Positions 25,224-33,034 of a DNA stretch of 57,245 nt are shown here, piece after piece; position 1 is the first letter of the stretch, and each line of letters opens with the position of its first letter. The stretch is from Fibrobacter sp. UBA4309 (GTDB lineage Bacteria; Fibrobacterota; Fibrobacteria; Fibrobacterales; Fibrobacteraceae): contig NZ_DGUN01000005.1 of assembly GCF_002395745.1 (NCBI RefSeq), positions 1 through 57,245 of the forward strand, read 5' to 3'. The translations under genes and the position numbers were made by a program. Below the pieces are notes generated by a model, which was given only the letters and a program-made list of their open reading frames with translations, had not been told where the DNA came from and ran no database searches.

Positions 25224-26525
25224 ATGAAGACCCCGGCAATCCAGACGCTTGCGGGCGTGTCTTTCGAACCGGAATTGCCGGGACGCCTGCTCGGCATTGC
25301 CGACGACATCCGTGCGGCAGGTGGTCGCGCCTTCTTGGTGGGCGGCTGGGTCCGTGACGCTCTCTTGGGCAAGCCCTGCCGCGACTACGATATCGAAGTC
25401 TACGACATGACACAGGATTCGCTGTTGCCGATTCTTTCGAAGTACGGGCGCACGAACTTGGTCGGGAAGGCTTTCGGCGTAATCCATCTCGCCATGAAGG
25501 GACTTTCGCTCGATTTCTCGTTCCCGCGTACCGAAAGCAAGGTCGGCTACGGCCATCGCGGTTTTGTGGTGCATACCGACGAAAAGCTGAGTTTCAAGGA
25601 GGCGGCGCTGCGCCGCGATTTTACTATCAACGCGATGGGGATGGAACTGCCCGAACTTACGCTGTGCGACCCCTACGGCGGCATTGACGACCTGAAGGCG
25701 CATACGTTGCGCCATGTGGGACCCGCTTTTGCCGAAGATTCCCTGCGCATTTTGCGCGGCGTGCAGTTTGCGAGTCGTTTCGGGTGCACGCTCGCTCCCG
25801 AGACGGTGGAAATCTGCCGTACGCTTTCGCTAGACGACCTGAGCGTGGAACGCCTTTTCGAGGAATTCAAGAAGTGGCTGTTGAAACCCGGCAAGCCCTC
25901 TTTGGGATTGCGCGCGTTTTTGGACATAAAGCTCGACGGATACTTCCCGGAAATCCGTCCGTTCGAAAATTCTTGGGAAACGCTGGGCGCAGTTCTGGAC
26001 TGCATGGCGGAACTGCGAGACCGGAGCGCGCTTACCGATGCGCAGAAGATGGAATTTGCGTTTGCGGCGCTGCTCGCGGGGGGCGCGGATACGGCACTCA
26101 AGTTCCTGGAGCGCATAACCAACGAGACGCACTTGCTGAAGGTCGTGCCGCTGGTGCTCGGGGCGTTCCATGACCTGGACGTATCGGTTGTCGACAGCGA
26201 CCCGGCTTTGCGCCGCCTTGCGGTGAAAATCGGTGGCCTCAAGCTCCTGTGCCTGCTCGTGCAATGCGCTCCGCACGGATTCTTTGCCTGTGCGGACGGC
26301 AATGACGACTTTGCGGAAAGGCTGTATGCGGCCTCCTCGAGGCTTGGCCTGCTCGAAGCGGCTCCACAGCCCTACCTCACGGGCAAGAAGCTCATGGAGC
26401 TGGGCGTAAGACCCGGCAAGCAGATGGGCGAGATTATCAAGGCGAGTTTCGAACTGCAGCTCGACGGGAAAATTTGTAGTGTCGAAGAAGCCCTCGCGTG
26501 GGCCCGCGCCGCTATTTCCACCTGA
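25224..26525 (+). CDS. tRNA nucleotidyltransferase / poly(A) polymerase family protein
   Basis: 433 aa, cytoplasmic class II nucleotidyltransferase. The head domain has FLVGGWVRDALLGKPCRDYDIEVYD (the GG and DxE/DxD metal-binding motif) and RRDFTINAMGMEL. The neck region has AEDSLRILRGVQFASRF and VERLFEEF. It probably adds CCA to tRNA 3' ends, or A residues to RNA; the two activities cannot be separated by eye. No HD phosphohydrolase motif is visible in the C-terminal half. The start codon touches the stop of the upstream lipoprotein gene. Its 3' end overlaps the convergent glycosyltransferase gene by 14 bases. Confidence 0.88.
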   Translation: MKTPAIQTLAGVSFEPELPGRLLGIADDIRAAGGRAFLVGGWVRDALLGKPCRDYDIEVYDMTQDSLLPILSKYGRTNLVGKAFGVIHLAMKGLSLDFSFPRTESKVGYGHRGFVVHTDEKLSFKEAALRRDFTINAMGMELPELTLCDPYGGIDDLKAHTLRHVGPAFAEDSLRILRGVQFASRFGCTLAPETVEICRTLSLDDLSVERLFEEFKKWLLKPGKPSLGLRAFLDIKLDGYFPEIRPFENSWETLGAVLDCMAELRDRSALTDAQKMEFAFAALLAGGADTALKFLERITNETHLLKVVPLVLGAFHDLDVSVVDSDPALRRLAVKIGGLKLLCLLVQCAPHGFFACADGNDDFAERLYAASSRLGLLEAAPQPYLTGKKLMELGVRPGKQMGEIIKASFELQLDGKICSVEEALAWARAAIST

Positions 26526-27615
26526 ACAGGCCCGTGATGCCTGCGGGGACGCAGAACACGATCATCGGGATCTGGATGAGTTCCACCGGCAAGAAGGCGA
26601 GCATCTTGCGCTTGGCGTGTAGCTTCCAGGAGGCTATCATGAGGAACACGAAGTCCACGACAATCTTTGGCCCGATGCTGAATGCGCACCACTGCCACGG
26701 GCAATCCAGGAACGCGACGCACCACGGGCTGATGAACATCCAGATGTAGTACGTGTAGATGAGAGTCAGGAGCAGGATATACGCTTTGCTCTCGTAGTTC
26801 GTGCCGTTGCTGCTCCAGCGGGCGCGCTGGTTAAAGAGCTGCTTCCAGGTATGTACCGGCGCGGTCTCTATCACGGCGTCCCTGTCCAGGTTGTAGCAGA
26901 CCTTGGTGCCCGGGATTTTCATCATCTTGTGGATGAGCATGTCGTCGTCGCCGCTCGAGAGGTTGATGAGGTCGCCGAAGCCGCCCACCTTGAAGAATAG
27001 GTCCTTCTTGTAGGCGAGGCATGCGGCGGAGGCGACAATCGGGTGTCCCCAGCTGAATCCGGCGGCTTCCATCGCGGTGTAGCCGAGCGTCTCGAGTTTC
27101 TGGTACAGGTGCGGCATGGTGCGGCTACCGTTGTTCTGCTTGGGCCCCTGCACGATGCATATGCCGTCTACGAAACGGCCCGCCATCGCGGTAATCCAGC
27201 TCTTGCGCGGTATGCAGTCGGCGTCCATCGTCAAAAGCACTTCGTTCCTTGCAATCTTGAATGCGCTTTCGAGGGCGCGCTTCTTGGGGCTCGCGATTAC
27301 AGGCAGGTCTTGCGGCAGCGAAAGCACGCGGAATTTCGGATGGGTGGCGGCGAATCTTTCGAGAATTTCACGGGTGGAGTCCGTGGAGCGGTCGTCCACG
27401 CAGATGACTTCCCATTCTCCGGCGTAATCCTGTTCGGCGAGCGCTTCGAGCGTACGTTGTGCGAATTCCTCTTCGTTCCGCATCGGCACCACTACTGAGA
27501 CACTCGGGGTCGCCTTGGGGCCTTTGTAGCGATGCGTACGGACAAGTCCTATTATGAAGAACAGGAACAGGAGCGCGTAGAGCGTGGTCAGGCTTGCAAC
27601 GATGATGCCACCCAT
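26512..27615 (-). CDS. Membrane-bound GT2 glycosyltransferase
   Basis: 367 aa. One N-terminal membrane segment (SLTTLYALLFLFFIIGLV), then a GT-A fold: VSVVVPMRNEEEFA, VICVDDRSTDST, the DxD motif in LLTMDADCIPR, and the acceptor/processivity motif QRARW in LFNQRARWSS. Two or three C-terminal membrane segments follow (YILLLTLIYTYYIWMF and others). It would build a surface or cell-wall glycan on the cytoplasmic face of the membrane. Its neighbour lpxA hints at lipid A or envelope work, but that is inference. A TATATT box lies seven bases before the ATG with no ribosome-binding site. Confidence 0.88.
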   Translation of the reverse strand: MGGIIVASLTTLYALLFLFFIIGLVRTHRYKGPKATPSVSVVVPMRNEEEFAQRTLEALAEQDYAGEWEVICVDDRSTDSTREILERFAATHPKFRVLSLPQDLPVIASPKKRALESAFKIARNEVLLTMDADCIPRKSWITAMAGRFVDGICIVQGPKQNNGSRTMPHLYQKLETLGYTAMEAAGFSWGHPIVASAACLAYKKDLFFKVGGFGDLINLSSGDDDMLIHKMMKIPGTKVCYNLDRDAVIETAPVHTWKQLFNQRARWSSNGTNYESKAYILLLTLIYTYYIWMFISPWCVAFLDCPWQWCAFSIGPKIVVDFVFLMIASWKLHAKRKMLAFLPVELIQIPMIVFCVPAGITGLFRWK

Positions 27616-27622
27616 GCGCGGA

Positions 27623-27628
27623 AATATA
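27623..27628 (-). promoter_or_regulatory. TATATT box seven bases before the GT2 start codon
   Basis: Read on the minus strand: TATATT, TCCGCGC, ATG. It gives a leaderless or near-leaderless mRNA; no Shine-Dalgarno site is present. Confidence 0.5.
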
Positions 27629-27632
27629 GTAA

Positions 27633-27728
27633 ACAGTGGTTAGTAGGCAGTAAATAGTACTTTGTAAACGAGAAAATTCTATTTTGTAACGCACCCTAAT
27701 ATACGAACCACTAATCACTAACCACTGT
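27633..27728. repeat. Inverted repeat bracketing the GT2/lpxA intergenic region
   Basis: ACAGTGGTTAGT (27633-27644) and its exact reverse complement ACTAACCACTGT (27717-27728) flank the central part of the 125-base region. The right arm continues leftward as ACCACTAATC, a near copy of the same word. One TTTGTAAAC motif lies between (27661-27669). Short repeats of the CACTAACCACT type are known in many bacterial intergenic regions. Confidence 0.75.
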
Positions 27729-27740
27729 CTACTTCATACT

Positions 27741-28508
27741 ATGGTCCATCCGTCCGCATTCGTAAGCCCACAGGCAAAAGTCCACGAAACAGCCGTCATT
27801 GGCCCGTGGAGCATCGTGGACGCCGGTGCCGAAATAGGCGAGGGCGTTGTCCTGGAATCGCGTGTGCACGTGTACGGGGGTGTTTCTATCGGGAAGGGGA
27901 CGCATGTTTACGACGGCGCCATCCTCGGCGGACCTCCGCAAGACCTCAAGTACGGTGGCGAACCGACGCGCCTTGAGATAGGCGAGGGGTGTACCTTCCG
28001 CGAATACGTGACGCTCAACCGCGGGACTGTCCAGGGGGGCGGTTGTACGCGGATTGCAGACAAAGTATTGGTTATGGCTTACTCGCACATCGCCCATGAC
28101 TGTCAAATCGGGCTGGGCGCTGTCATCGCGAACAGTTGCCAGCTGGGGGGCCATGTGCGGATCGGGGAGTATGCGACTATCGGCGGGGTCTCCGGAATCC
28201 AGCAGAGAAACCAGGTGGGCGCCTACGCTTTCGTGGGCGGGACTCACAAGGTGGACCGCGATGTACCCCCCTGCGCGAAGGCGTCGGGAAATCCCGTCCG
28301 CTTCGGCGGTCTCAACCTGCATGCGCTCCGGCTTCATCCGGACCTGTTCCCCGAGGAGCGCGTCGAGGCGCTTTCGCGTGCTTACCGCGAACTGTACCGT
28401 AGCGGTCGCCCCGTCGCCGAAGTCGTTGAGGAACTGAAAAAAGGCCCGGAACCTCTGTTCCAAGCCTTCTTTGACGATCGTTGGGGCGGTAGCCTTATTC
28501 GGCCGTAA
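27741..28508 (+). CDS. lpxA: UDP-N-acetylglucosamine acyltransferase LpxA
   Basis: 255 aa, close to the usual 255-262. Catalyses the first step of lipid A synthesis: O-acylation of UDP-GlcNAc from acyl-ACP. Left-handed beta-helix hexapeptide repeats are clear (AVIGPWSIVDAGAEIGEGVVL, VSIGKGTHVY). GGPPQDLKYGGEPT is a family hallmark, and the catalytic His is in YSHIAHDC (His 119). The C-terminal helices start after GGLNLHALR. It stands apart from other lipid A genes; none of lpxD, fabZ or lpxB is adjacent. No strong ribosome-binding site precedes the ATG. The 3' end overlaps the convergent GH5 gene by 14 bases. Confidence 0.94.
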   Translation: MVHPSAFVSPQAKVHETAVIGPWSIVDAGAEIGEGVVLESRVHVYGGVSIGKGTHVYDGAILGGPPQDLKYGGEPTRLEIGEGCTFREYVTLNRGTVQGGGCTRIADKVLVMAYSHIAHDCQIGLGAVIANSCQLGGHVRIGEYATIGGVSGIQQRNQVGAYAFVGGTHKVDRDVPPCAKASGNPVRFGGLNLHALRLHPDLFPEERVEALSRAYRELYRSGRPVAEVVEELKKGPEPLFQAFFDDRWGGSLIRP

Positions 28509-29757
28509 GCCCGAATGCGTCCAGCATGCCGGGGAACCACAGCCCGTTAAACTTGTCATAGGCTTCGAATCCGCCTACACCCGCCAGGCCCCAGTAGTGC
28601 CATGAAATATCGTACTTCTCGGCGACTTTGATGACTTCCTTTGTCCACATGGACCTGTACTTGTCAGAAGGACCCTTGTCGCCGCAGCTCCCGCTCTTGC
28701 TGGTGACGCCGAATTCGCCCATGTTCATGGGGACGTGTCCGCCGTTCTTGTCGGGGTACAGCTTCTGGGTTGCGGAGATATACGACTTGAAATCGGAACT
28801 TGCCGTCATGGCATAGGCGTCGTCGCCCTTGCAGGTATAGCCGTGACCTTGGTGGCTGTAACCGTAGGGTTCGTAGTAGTGGCCGCTGAAGATGATGTTG
28901 CCGTCTTCGGGTAGCTTGAGCGCGGCGATGTCGGCGAACTTGGCTGCATGGTAGCTTTCGAACATGATGGTCTTGTTCTTGTCTACCGATCTAATCGCTT
29001 CATAGCCGAGGGTCATGATTTCGTTCAGGACGCTCGCATCCTTGAACGTGGGCTCGTTCAAGATATCCCAGACCAGCATGGTGTCGGGAAATTCCTTGAA
29101 TTCCGAGGCGACCTGTTTCCAGATGGCGGCGAAATGGGCCTTTTCTTCGGCGTAGAAGTCAGGAAGCGTTGCTATATGGTTGCCTGCAAACATGAGTTCA
29201 TGGTACCAGTGGAAACTGATGACTACGGCAAGGCCTGCCTCGATGGCGAGCTTCACGTCTTCCTTGACTCCGGCAATGCGGCTCGGGCTGGCTTCGTGGG
29301 TTTCGGGGTTGGAGTTGTGCTGCCATCTTACGGGAATGCGCACGGAGTTGAATCCGGCATCTTTCACTAGCTTGAAATAGCTGTCGCTGATGGGGTTGCT
29401 CCAGCTGGAATCCAGACGGTCATTGCAGCCGTAGTTGTAGCGCTTGAAGGGAAGGTTCGCATATTCCGACACGTCCGCTTCTACCAAAGGGATGTATGCT
29501 TCGTCGCCATTGTCGTAGGCGTCCTTGAGTGTCCCGCACGTCCAGTACGATGCTCCGTCCCAGGCGTTGCCCAAATTGATTCCCTTGCCGAGCCTCTTGT
29601 TCATGGCGCGGCCCTTGGAATAGTCCACGGCGACGACCTTGGCTTGCTCATTCTGTTCTTCGGGATCATCGGTTTCGGCCGAAGTCGGCTTGCCGCCGTT
29701 GTCGCAGGCGAAGAAACAGGCGCAAAGGGCGAGTGGCAAAAGTTTGGTGAACTTCAT
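28495..29757 (-). CDS. GH5 endoglucanase lipoprotein
   Basis: 420 aa from the ATG preceded by AGGAAAATC; an ATG four codons upstream is possible. Lipoprotein signal (CFFAC, Cys 18), then an acidic linker to about residue 45, and a GH5 (beta/alpha)8 domain. The domain has GINLGNAWD, NSVRIPVRW, the acid/base Glu in VWDILNEPTF (E235), HYYEPYGYSHQG, and the nucleophile in MNMGEFGVTS (E348). It is expected to cleave cellulose or mixed beta-glucan at the cell surface. Unlike the GH5 at 39829 it has no C-terminal sorting domain; lipid anchoring is its attachment. It is divergent from the barrel operon. Confidence 0.92.
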   Translation of the reverse strand: MKFTKLLPLALCACFFACDNGGKPTSAETDDPEEQNEQAKVVAVDYSKGRAMNKRLGKGINLGNAWDGASYWTCGTLKDAYDNGDEAYIPLVEADVSEYANLPFKRYNYGCNDRLDSSWSNPISDSYFKLVKDAGFNSVRIPVRWQHNSNPETHEASPSRIAGVKEDVKLAIEAGLAVVISFHWYHELMFAGNHIATLPDFYAEEKAHFAAIWKQVASEFKEFPDTMLVWDILNEPTFKDASVLNEIMTLGYEAIRSVDKNKTIMFESYHAAKFADIAALKLPEDGNIIFSGHYYEPYGYSHQGHGYTCKGDDAYAMTASSDFKSYISATQKLYPDKNGGHVPMNMGEFGVTSKSGSCGDKGPSDKYRSMWTKEVIKVAEKYDISWHYWGLAGVGGFEAYDKFNGLWFPGMLDAFGLTAE

Positions 29758-29866
29758 GATTTTCCTCATAGTTTGTTTCCTTTTACAAACATACTCTTTT
29801 TTGTCCGTATACAGCGATTTAAAAAAAATAAAGTGTTTACAAAAGAAAACTCAAAATTACACAAAA

Positions 29867-29896
29867 AAACATGAAAAAACACGTTTTTTCATGTTT
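29867..29896. repeat. AT-rich perfect hairpin between the GH5 gene and the barrel operon
   Basis: 13-base arms AAACATGAAAAAA / TTTTTTCATGTTT around CACG. On the plus strand it is followed by GGGTC and eight T. It lies about 90 bases before the first gene of the operon. It could be a terminator or leader attenuator if transcription starts upstream; otherwise it is a protein-binding palindrome. Confidence 0.7.
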
Positions 29897-29984
29897 GGGT
29901 CTTTTTTTTGTCATGGAACGGGGAACGGGCTTTCGAAAACAAGTTATATTATACCCTATCCGAATTTGGAGAATTTTACCTATT

Positions 29985-30728
29985 ATGAATGGAAATCTCA
30001 AAAAAGCCATTTGGAAGTGTGCCCTAGCCGCACTGCTTCTTGCTTCATCGTCTTTTGCCGGCTACGGATTCAGCGATTATCGCGACCGTGACCAGGCCCG
30101 TTTTATCACCAAAGAAGGTAAACCTTTCCGTCCCGACAAGGATGTGGTCAGCGTCGTGATGCGCGAAGCCATCCCGCGAGGCGGTGGATATACCTACCAG
30201 TATCCGCGTGAAAACCCCGAACCGGTACTTACGGACAAGTACGCCATGGAAGGAGCCCTTTCCATGGAAATCGAACTTATCGCGAGCGACTATTCCGGTG
30301 TGGCCATCTGTATCGCCGGTTCCGTCGACCTGACCCCGTACCTGGAAGAGGGTGTCCTCGAGTTCTGGATCAAGGGTGCCAAGGGCGGCGAAAATGCCTT
30401 GTTCGTGCTCGTGGACGACGGCGTGAAGAGCGGCGGCGAATCCCTGCAGGTCAAGCTCCGTTCCAAGAGCCTCGGCGAAATTACCACCGAATGGAAACAC
30501 TTCAGCATTCCCCTCAAGCTGTTCGGCATGACCGGTGTGTACTGGGATGCCAAGAACACCCGCGAAGTGATGCTTCCCTTCAGCTGGAGCAACTTCAAGG
30601 GCTTCCGTCTGGAAGTTCGTAAGGACGAGAACGAGTCCTTCAAGGTCTGGATTGACGATGTCGTCATCAAGAAGCACGGCAAGCCGTACGAAGGCCCGTC
30701 CAACTATCCGTTCCGCAACGAGATTTAA
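29985..30728 (+). CDS. Secreted carbohydrate-binding-like beta-sandwich protein, first gene of the barrel operon
   Basis: 247 aa from the ATG at TATTATG, preceded by GGAG at a long spacing. The open frame starts further upstream, but only this start gives a clean signal peptide (residues 1-25, SSSFAGYGF). The mature protein has the pattern of a CBM11-like or galactose-binding jelly roll: ALSMEIELIASDYSGVAIC, GVLEFWIKGAKGGENALFVLVDDG, WKHFSIPLKLFG, FKGFRLEVRKDENESFKVWIDDVVI. It has no catalytic domain. It would be a periplasmic or surface glycan-binding partner of the barrels encoded next (19-base gap). The family assignment is by fold pattern only. Confidence 0.72.
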   Translation: MNGNLKKAIWKCALAALLLASSSFAGYGFSDYRDRDQARFITKEGKPFRPDKDVVSVVMREAIPRGGGYTYQYPRENPEPVLTDKYAMEGALSMEIELIASDYSGVAICIAGSVDLTPYLEEGVLEFWIKGAKGGENALFVLVDDGVKSGGESLQVKLRSKSLGEITTEWKHFSIPLKLFGMTGVYWDAKNTREVMLPFSWSNFKGFRLEVRKDENESFKVWIDDVVIKKHGKPYEGPSNYPFRNEI

Positions 30729-30747
30729 GAGGGTATAAGAGGATTTT

Positions 30748-33018
30748 ATGCAAAAAACAATAACTTCGCTTCTTCTTGCATCTTGCGTTGGAGCCGCCTG
30801 GGCCATAACGCCCCAGATGCAGCTGGACTCCATCAACGCCTCCCTGGATACCCTTTCCGGAAATATGGAATCCACCATCATGGGCAAGGACGATCTGCCG
30901 CTCGCGGTCTCCGGTTACATGGCGTTCCGTTTGAAGAATTTCCACTACTCCGAAAGGAGCCCGTGGGTCCGTAACGACATGGCCCGTACCGCCGTGGACG
31001 CCGTTCTCAACATGAACGTCGTGGCGATGCCGAACTCCTACATGACCCTGTGGTCTTCCATGAGCTTCCCGTTCGACCTCTCCGGCCTGTACTCCAACTA
31101 CCTTGGATCGCAGCCGACGGGCGTGTCGACCAACGACGAGAGAGTCTTGTACGATCACTCCACGGACTTCTACTCTTCGACCATCAACGAAGAAATGAAC
31201 TTCGGCGTGGATATCCGCGCAGGCGTCTTTGGCGCCTACGTGACCGCCGGCGGCGTTATCTGGGCGAACGCTTCTCCCTTGACCATGTGGGAACGTGAAA
31301 CCGCACCGCGCTTCGCCTGGCAGTACGAACTGTTCGAAGACGAAAAGACGGTGAGCACCTACTATAAGGAAAAGGTCTTCAAGCCGGTGAAGGAAGGCGG
31401 CCGTGCCTTCTGGACGAACCGTAGCTTCGGCGGCGTGTTCGCGAACTTCTACCAGCTTCCGTTCAACATGAAGGCCCAGTTCTTGGTGTCCCAGCCGGCC
31501 GATGCCGATATCGGTACCCGCGACGGTCTCCGCATGTACGGCGGCCAGCCGGGCGAACTCGAAATGTCCGGTGGCTACGATATGCGCGGTTCCGTGTACC
31601 ACGGCCGCCTCGCCAAGGAAAAGATTGCTGACAACCTGACCGTCGGCGTGAACTACATGGGCGTGGTCTTCGACAAGGGTATCATCTACGAACCCGAATT
31701 CCGCAACCAGTGGATTACCTATGGTGCCGACTCTACTCCGAAGGAACTCAACACCCACGTGATTTCCTTGGACTTGAAGGGCAACATCACTCCGAAGCTG
31801 TACTTGATGGCCGATGTGGGCGTGAGCATCACCGACTCCATCCTGTACTACCAGTCTCCTGATGTGGACGGCTACAACAAGAACAACTCCAGCTCCGGCT
31901 ACTCCGAAGACGCTTACGAATCCAAGATCAACACCCCGCAGGTCGGTGTCTATGTAAAGGCCCAGAGCAAGTACGTCGAGGGCTGGCCGATGACTGTGGA
32001 AGGTATTTTCCTCCAGAAGGACTTCTACTCTCCGTATTCTTTGAGCAACCCGTCCCGCTTCGCCACCTGGCGCAGGGATGAAGCTTTCTTGAATGGCGGT
32101 TCTCTCCGCTATACGCCGAACATGGCCGGTATCAACTTCAAGTTGGAACCGACCTTCAACCGCGGTTACTTCGACCTCCAGTACGGCCAGCACCGCCAGA
32201 TCGAAGACGGCCAGGACGTCGTGTGGTTCAACTACCGCCTGAACGGCCGCAACATGTGGGAATCTTCCAACTCCTGGACTAAGCACAAGCCGCTGTTCAT
32301 CGCGGACTCGGGTAATGCCGACGGTGCCGCCTACCTCGCCCGCTCCGGCGTGCAGGTCGGTTCCAACGAAGGCGTCAAGCAGTATCGCCAGCAGGGCGGT
32401 CTCTACGGTGGAACCTGGGAACTCTGGGAATCCTTTGTCGCTTACGAAAATGCGGAACAGATCGAAGAACAGGAAGTTCCTTCCCATGCCAAGTGGTCTT
32501 CGTTCCTCTCCTTCATGGGTGGTTACGATATCGGTGGCTGGTTCGGTACGGACCGCACCATCATGATGACCCTCTATGCGGCATTGTCCGGACTTTCGAC
32601 TTCGTTTGCGCCTATCGCCTACAGCGAGTCGCAGAGCGACATGCTCCTGTGGAGCTTCTTCACGCAGTTTGAACCGGCTATTGCCGTGCATCCGAAATTC
32701 CACGTGGTGGGCATCATCGGTATGGAAACGTTCCGTTCCGAATACGCCTACCGTACGGTCAGTTCCACCTCGACCATCGCCAAGACTTCTGATTACGCGA
32801 AGACTGCCGCCCACCCGGCCAGGTTCACGACGGAATACTACCAGAAGGCTCCGATCAACTATCTCGAGACGGCCTTCGGTCTCGGCTTTGACTGGGACTT
32901 CGCTGAACGCGCCGGTCTCCACGTCCGTTACAAGTTCATGACCCATTCTGACGAATTGATTTCTGAAAATGATTGGCATTCCCACTACATTGCAGCAGAA
33001 ACCAAGGTTTGGTTCTAA
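30748..33018 (+). CDS. Large outer-membrane beta-barrel protein 1 of three paralogs
   Basis: 756 aa. Signal peptide 1-19, then a short DSINA motif (LDSINASLDTL, about 26-36) shared with the next two proteins. Long amphipathic strands rich in Tyr, Trp and Phe follow (MTLWSSMSFPFDLSGLY, FGGVFANFYQLPFNMKAQFLVS, YLMADVGVSITDSILYY). It contains SPLTMW, a weaker form of the TPLTLF motif of its neighbours. It ends ETKVWF, with the terminal Phe recognised by the BAM machinery. GAGGATTTT precedes the start. It is the most divergent of the three; it may be a porin or part of a glycan-binding complex. Confidence 0.8.
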   Translation: MQKTITSLLLASCVGAAWAITPQMQLDSINASLDTLSGNMESTIMGKDDLPLAVSGYMAFRLKNFHYSERSPWVRNDMARTAVDAVLNMNVVAMPNSYMTLWSSMSFPFDLSGLYSNYLGSQPTGVSTNDERVLYDHSTDFYSSTINEEMNFGVDIRAGVFGAYVTAGGVIWANASPLTMWERETAPRFAWQYELFEDEKTVSTYYKEKVFKPVKEGGRAFWTNRSFGGVFANFYQLPFNMKAQFLVSQPADADIGTRDGLRMYGGQPGELEMSGGYDMRGSVYHGRLAKEKIADNLTVGVNYMGVVFDKGIIYEPEFRNQWITYGADSTPKELNTHVISLDLKGNITPKLYLMADVGVSITDSILYYQSPDVDGYNKNNSSSGYSEDAYESKINTPQVGVYVKAQSKYVEGWPMTVEGIFLQKDFYSPYSLSNPSRFATWRRDEAFLNGGSLRYTPNMAGINFKLEPTFNRGYFDLQYGQHRQIEDGQDVVWFNYRLNGRNMWESSNSWTKHKPLFIADSGNADGAAYLARSGVQVGSNEGVKQYRQQGGLYGGTWELWESFVAYENAEQIEEQEVPSHAKWSSFLSFMGGYDIGGWFGTDRTIMMTLYAALSGLSTSFAPIAYSESQSDMLLWSFFTQFEPAIAVHPKFHVVGIIGMETFRSEYAYRTVSSTSTIAKTSDYAKTAAHPARFTTEYYQKAPINYLETAFGLGFDWDFAERAGLHVRYKFMTHSDELISENDWHSHYIAAETKVWF

Positions 33019-33034
33019 GAGGGGGTAGCTAGAA

